The position numbers and the translations under genes were made by a program. A model generated the notes under the pieces. That model saw nothing but the letters and a program-made list of their open reading frames with translations. It had not been told where the DNA came from and made no database searches. From Cyanobacteria bacterium UBA3301 (GTDB taxonomy: Bacteria; Cyanobacteriota; Vampirovibrionia; Gastranaerophilales; Gastranaerophilaceae), in assembly GCA_002361485.1 (NCBI GenBank), contig DESZ01000025.1, positions 62,001-126,000 on the forward strand: 64,000 bases of DNA. Direction: 5' to 3'. Shown piece by piece: positions 60,701 through 64,000 of the stretch; position 1 is the stretch's first letter, and each line of letters opens with the position of its first letter.

Positions 60701-62473
60701 ATGGGATTAGCTTCCGGACAAGCAAGATTATTAAGTATTACGGCACGACTGACTGATAATGAGTATCGTTCTCAGCGACTCACAAACGCCAGACTTAATT
60801 TGGAGAAATTGTCTGAGGATGCAAGAATTGATTATCAGGAAGCGTTGAGTAACAACAAATTTGTTTATTTAGGATTTAACAGTTCGGGGAAAAAAGAAAA
60901 GACAGATTTAACGCCGACGGTATTATGGCAGTATCAACCGCGTAAAAATCAATATGCATTGATTAATAACGCAGGGAAAATACTTGTATCAAAAGAAGAC
61001 GGCAAAAACTTTGAAGATACGGGTACATTAATTCAATTTTTAGATAAATATAATTTGTTGGATGGCTATAACGGAGATTATGAAAAGTATAAAATTGCCT
61101 ATGCCGAGTATCAGACTGACCACGAAAAATGGCGCGAGGATATAGCCAAATGGAAAGAAGATTATGCAGATTATAGTGAATATTTGATTGAACTTGAAAA
61201 ATGGCAAAAACAAAACGGTCAAAAAGATTTGTATAAATTATTTAGTGACGAAGTCGGCACGAGCGCAACAACAACAGGCGCAGGTGGCGAATATTGTTAT
61301 TACCATGCATTGCAGGGTGAAACAAGTTGTTATTTACATTTGTTAAATGAATTGCTTGATTATAAAGGGGGATATTGTGAACCGCATGAATATATGGCAA
61401 GTTGCAGTTATACCGGCAGTTATGCAGAAGAAGATCGCAAGTTCTCATCAAATGGTGCAGAAGGCGGTATGCACGGCGCAGGGAATACTAACGCGGTCAT
61501 GAAAGAGGTTTCTGAGGGTATAGATAATCCTGAGAAATTGTGCGATGGTGATGACGATTATAAACCCGAATATTTAAACAATGGTGAAACGGATAAAGAT
61601 AAATATAATTTGCTTCAAGAAGTTGTAGATTCGGGCAGAACTCCAACTCCGTTCGAAATACTTGTGAGCGATTATATTTATAATCCTGAAACCCAAGACT
61701 GTTCACAAAAGAAAACATTAAAACAAAAAGCTATTGATATGTATTATATTATTCAAAATCTGAATAAATTTCCTGAAGCTAACAGCAAAGAAGTAAGAAA
61801 AAATATGCTTATTAATTTTACAGAAGGTGATTTAAGGAATGTAGTATCAGATCCTCCAGAGCCGGTTGAAAATCCGGGCGATGCTCCGATTGAACCTCAA
61901 CCGCCTGCGGAACCGAAAATATATACGGATGATTTAGAAAAATCGCAATGGTATACAAACCTTTGGTATCGTATGAACGGTAGTGAAAATCCGCAAAAAA
62001 TTATTATAGAAACAGAAGAAGCTATTAATGATCAAGATGAAGATATTGAAATAACAAAATATCTTTTGAAATTAAAAAATGCGGATAAGAATGATTTCAC
62101 CGCAAATTATGAAATATTGCCACAAAATATTGCAACAAGCGGTACTTGGTTAAACGATGTATTGGCTCAAGGTATAGTTACAATGCAAAAAGCAGGGATT
62201 ACACGTACGACAAGTGATGATAAATTCAAATGGTCTGACATCATATATACAAACGCGACAGATATTATTACCGAAGAAAATTCCGAAGCAATAGCAAAGG
62301 CCGAAGCAAAATATTCTCAAATATTATCAGATATTGATTCTCAAGATAAGAGATATCAAATGCAAATAAGAAGTCTTGATTCGGAACATAACGCGCTTCA
62401 AACAGAATATAATTCTGTAAAATCTGCTGTGGATAAAAATGTTGATCGCTCTTTCAAAGTCTTCCAGGGATAG
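60701..62473 (+). CDS. large hypothetical protein with coiled-coil ends
   Basis: 590 residues from ATG 60701 (AAAGGA 7 nt ahead); an in-frame ATG 27 codons earlier has no ribosome site. The start MGLASGQARLLSITARLTDNEYRS and the end SLDSEHNALQTEYNSVKSAVDKN are helical and look like paired coiled-coil ends, reminiscent of flagellin/hook-like subunits, with no signal peptide. The centre is acidic with several cysteines (CYYHALQGETSCYLHLL, CSYTGSYAEEDRK) and a Pro-rich linker (EPVENPGDAPIEPQPPAEP). The upstream gap has a TTTGTAACA element. Family not recognised with certainty. Confidence 0.6.
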   Translation: MGLASGQARLLSITARLTDNEYRSQRLTNARLNLEKLSEDARIDYQEALSNNKFVYLGFNSSGKKEKTDLTPTVLWQYQPRKNQYALINNAGKILVSKEDGKNFEDTGTLIQFLDKYNLLDGYNGDYEKYKIAYAEYQTDHEKWREDIAKWKEDYADYSEYLIELEKWQKQNGQKDLYKLFSDEVGTSATTTGAGGEYCYYHALQGETSCYLHLLNELLDYKGGYCEPHEYMASCSYTGSYAEEDRKFSSNGAEGGMHGAGNTNAVMKEVSEGIDNPEKLCDGDDDYKPEYLNNGETDKDKYNLLQEVVDSGRTPTPFEILVSDYIYNPETQDCSQKKTLKQKAIDMYYIIQNLNKFPEANSKEVRKNMLINFTEGDLRNVVSDPPEPVENPGDAPIEPQPPAEPKIYTDDLEKSQWYTNLWYRMNGSENPQKIIIETEEAINDQDEDIEITKYLLKLKNADKNDFTANYEILPQNIATSGTWLNDVLAQGIVTMQKAGITRTTSDDKFKWSDIIYTNATDIITEENSEAIAKAEAKYSQILSDIDSQDKRYQMQIRSLDSEHNALQTEYNSVKSAVDKNVDRSFKVFQG

Positions 62474-62599
62474 GGGTAATTTAGATGCATAGATGATAGG
62501 ATGCATAGTCTGTTATTACAGAAGCACAGAAGGTAAGAGGACATGAAGTCGCGCAGGACAGGCTTTTTATTAATGGAAAATAAAAACAGAACATCTAAA
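62474..62599. other. intergenic region with a short direct repeat
   Basis: 126 bp, no gene. Two copies of GATGCATAG lie at 62483-62491 and 62500-62508. No clear hairpin terminator is seen for either convergent gene. Confidence 0.35.
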
Positions 62600-64000
62600 T
62601 TAACGGCTTTTACTTTTTTTGAATAAAAATAATAGCGGGATTAAAACAAAACACAAAATTCCGAATATTCTGAAAGAATCCATAAATGCCCACAATGTTG
62701 CTTGTTTAAGCAAAGTCCCGTATTGTGCATATTGTGCCATGTGTTGAGCTACATCTGCGCTTGTATATTGCATTAGCGCGCCTGTCGTTGCTTGAACTCT
62801 TTCCATATATACAGGGTTTAAATCACTTAATTTTCCGACCATCATATATTGATGAGCCTGTGCAAATCGTGTTAAAAATGTTGCAACTAAAGATGTTCCG
62901 ATGGCACCGCCGATATTTTTAAACAAATTCTGCAACCCTGAAGCGTTTGTCATTTGTTGATTGGATAAGGTTTCCATAGATAGATTTATGATAGGAATCA
63001 TTGATAAGCCCATTCCCATACCCATCAAGTAGTTTGGTATCATAATATTTATTGTCGCTATTTGTAAGTTCAAAAATCCAAAAAATAATCCTGCAGTACC
63101 AATTAAGGTCAAACCTGCAATAACCATTTTTCTTTTATCAACAATATCTGCAATAAATGCGCAAATTATCATAGAGGTTAAACTTCCCAAACCGCGAGGC
63201 ATCATGGATAAACCGCTCAAAAATGCAGTATAGCCCATCATACTTTGCAAGAATTGAGGCAAAATCGCAATAGATGCGTACAAAACAGACATCATTACAA
63301 CCTGAATGAAAGTTCCTATTATAAACTCTTTATTTTTAAATACGCTGATATCAACAAGTGTATTTTTTCTGACAATTTGGGATACAAAAAATCCGATAGC
63401 AGCAAAGCAGGAAATTGTAAATACCCAGCAAATCCAAGTGGCATTGAACCAATCGGCATTATTTCCCTTATCAAAAAATACTTGTAAACAGATTAGCCAC
63501 AGTGATAACAATCCAAAACCGAGCCAATCCATTTTAACGCCTTTTACTCGCTGAGCATAAGGCGGATTGAATAACAAGTCCTTAGCCATAACAGCGGCAA
63601 TACATCCTACGGGTACATTTATAAAAAATACCCATGGCCAGGTCCAATTGTCAGTAATCCAACCGCCAAGCATAGGGCCTACAATCGGAGCAAGGATTAC
63701 TCCCATTCCGAAAAGAGCCATTGCTGTTCCTCGTCGTTCTTTAGGAAAACTTTCCATCATAATTGCTTGAGATAAAGGAACAATGCCCCCTCCGCCAGCA
63801 CCTTGAAGAACTCTGTAAAATACCATTTGCCCTAAACTTGTTGCGGTACCGCAAAGAAGTGAAGCAATGGTGAACAGCAAAATACTTATGATATAAAAAT
63901 TTTTTCGCCCGAAATATTTCGAGAAAAAGTCAACCGAAGGAATTATTATACCCGAAGAAATCAAATAACTGGTCAATATCCAAATACTTTCATCCCTTGT
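62600..64000 (-). CDS. DHA2 (EmrB/QacA-type) drug:proton antiporter, cut by the window edge
   Basis: At least 466 residues; the reading frame is open to base 64000, so the N terminus is missing. The visible part starts near WILTSYLISSGIIIPS and continues with GRKNFYIISILLFTIASLLCG, GAGGGGIVPLSQAIM, RGTAMALFGMGVILAPIVGPMLGGWI, and NVPVG, the 14-helix DHA2 pattern. The C-terminal part has helices plus MSMIPIINLSMETLSNQQM. Such pumps export drugs or bile salts, usually with an EmrA-type fusion protein not seen here. Confidence 0.9.
   Translation of the reverse strand, partial: TRDESIWILTSYLISSGIIIPSVDFFSKYFGRKNFYIISILLFTIASLLCGTATSLGQMVFYRVLQGAGGGGIVPLSQAIMMESFPKERRGTAMALFGMGVILAPIVGPMLGGWITDNWTWPWVFFINVPVGCIAAVMAKDLLFNPPYAQRVKGVKMDWLGFGLLSLWLICLQVFFDKGNNADWFNATWICWVFTISCFAAIGFFVSQIVRKNTLVDISVFKNKEFIIGTFIQVVMMSVLYASIAILPQFLQSMMGYTAFLSGLSMMPRGLGSLTSMIICAFIADIVDKRKMVIAGLTLIGTAGLFFGFLNLQIATINIMIPNYLMGMGMGLSMIPIINLSMETLSNQQMTNASGLQNLFKNIGGAIGTSLVATFLTRFAQAHQYMMVGKLSDLNPVYMERVQATTGALMQYTSADVAQHMAQYAQYGTLLKQATLWAFMDSFRIFGILCFVLIPLLFLFKKSKSR

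Noticed and set aside
62600..63976. Complete drug exporter starting at TTG 63976
   Set aside because: The frame stays open to the window edge with conserved residues (SIWILTSYL), so the true start lies outside.
1..64000. Insertion sequences, prophage or integrated elements
   Set aside because: No transposase, integrase or phage structural gene, and no target-site duplications were recognised anywhere.

Overview
The window is a visibly AT-rich, densely coded bacterial chromosome segment with about 62 protein genes. I found no tRNA or rRNA gene, no insertion sequence and no CRISPR array. Gene content points to a non-photosynthetic relative of cyanobacteria, most likely gut 'Melainabacteria' (Vampirovibrionia, order Gastranaerophilales). 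The reasons are an LdpA-like Fe-S protein (a family I know from cyanobacteria), type IV prepilins of the FTLAEVLI kind, a lysine pathway through diaminopimelate, envelope genes of a diderm cell (AsmA-like, SpoIID/MurJ, a beta-barrel candidate), and several lineage-type small proteins with an N-terminal Phe-Gly/Asn-rich tag. This taxonomic call is inference.

Layout. 0.08-6.9 kb: a plus-strand operon of two overlapping WYL-type regulators, a secreted von Willebrand A protein and a giant AsmA-like protein, followed by a secreted TPR protein. 6.9-16.4 kb: anmK, then divergent hom/thrC (threonine), several lineage-specific proteins, a cupin, and the minus-strand cluster dapA-secD-secF. 16.6-21.9 kb: a lipoprotein-like protein, then rpsF-ssb-rpsR, interrupted by a GC-rich 123-bp tandem repeat, plus dapF and small proteins. 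22-29 kb: pgeF, aroC, tgt, a TPR protein, a penicillin-binding-like serine enzyme and the LdpA-like gene. 29-34 kb: a prepilin, an 816-residue LysM protein, and rpmI-rplT. 34-43 kb: a short 59-residue gene and a DUF2971-type protein, then spoIID-murJ, the bifunctional (p)ppGpp enzyme Rel, and an NfeD-like/flotillin pair. 43-54 kb: a GH13-like protein, mutS, an AGCS amino-acid symporter, family-4 uracil-DNA glycosylase, an acyl-CoA dehydratase activase relative and maf. 54-64 kb: an orphan NarL-type response regulator, a putative secreted zinc peptidase, TPR and DivIC/FtsB-like proteins, a beta-barrel candidate, hemW, a large coiled-coil protein and a DHA2-type drug exporter cut by the window edge.

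Expression signals are unusually readable. Many genes have sigma-70-like promoters with 17-bp spacers. About a dozen lack a Shine-Dalgarno sequence and instead carry a -10 hexamer almost always 6 nt before the ATG, which predicts leaderless mRNAs. Lineage-specific small proteins and translation genes instead have strong Shine-Dalgarno sites and leaders. Strong intrinsic terminators separate most units.

The most interesting points are the leaderless-promoter pattern, the structured 123-bp repeat inside a ribosomal-protein operon, the LdpA homologue coupled to a beta-lactamase-fold protein without the omega-loop glutamate, a probable ~53-nt small RNA before hemW, and the recurrent N-terminal tag.
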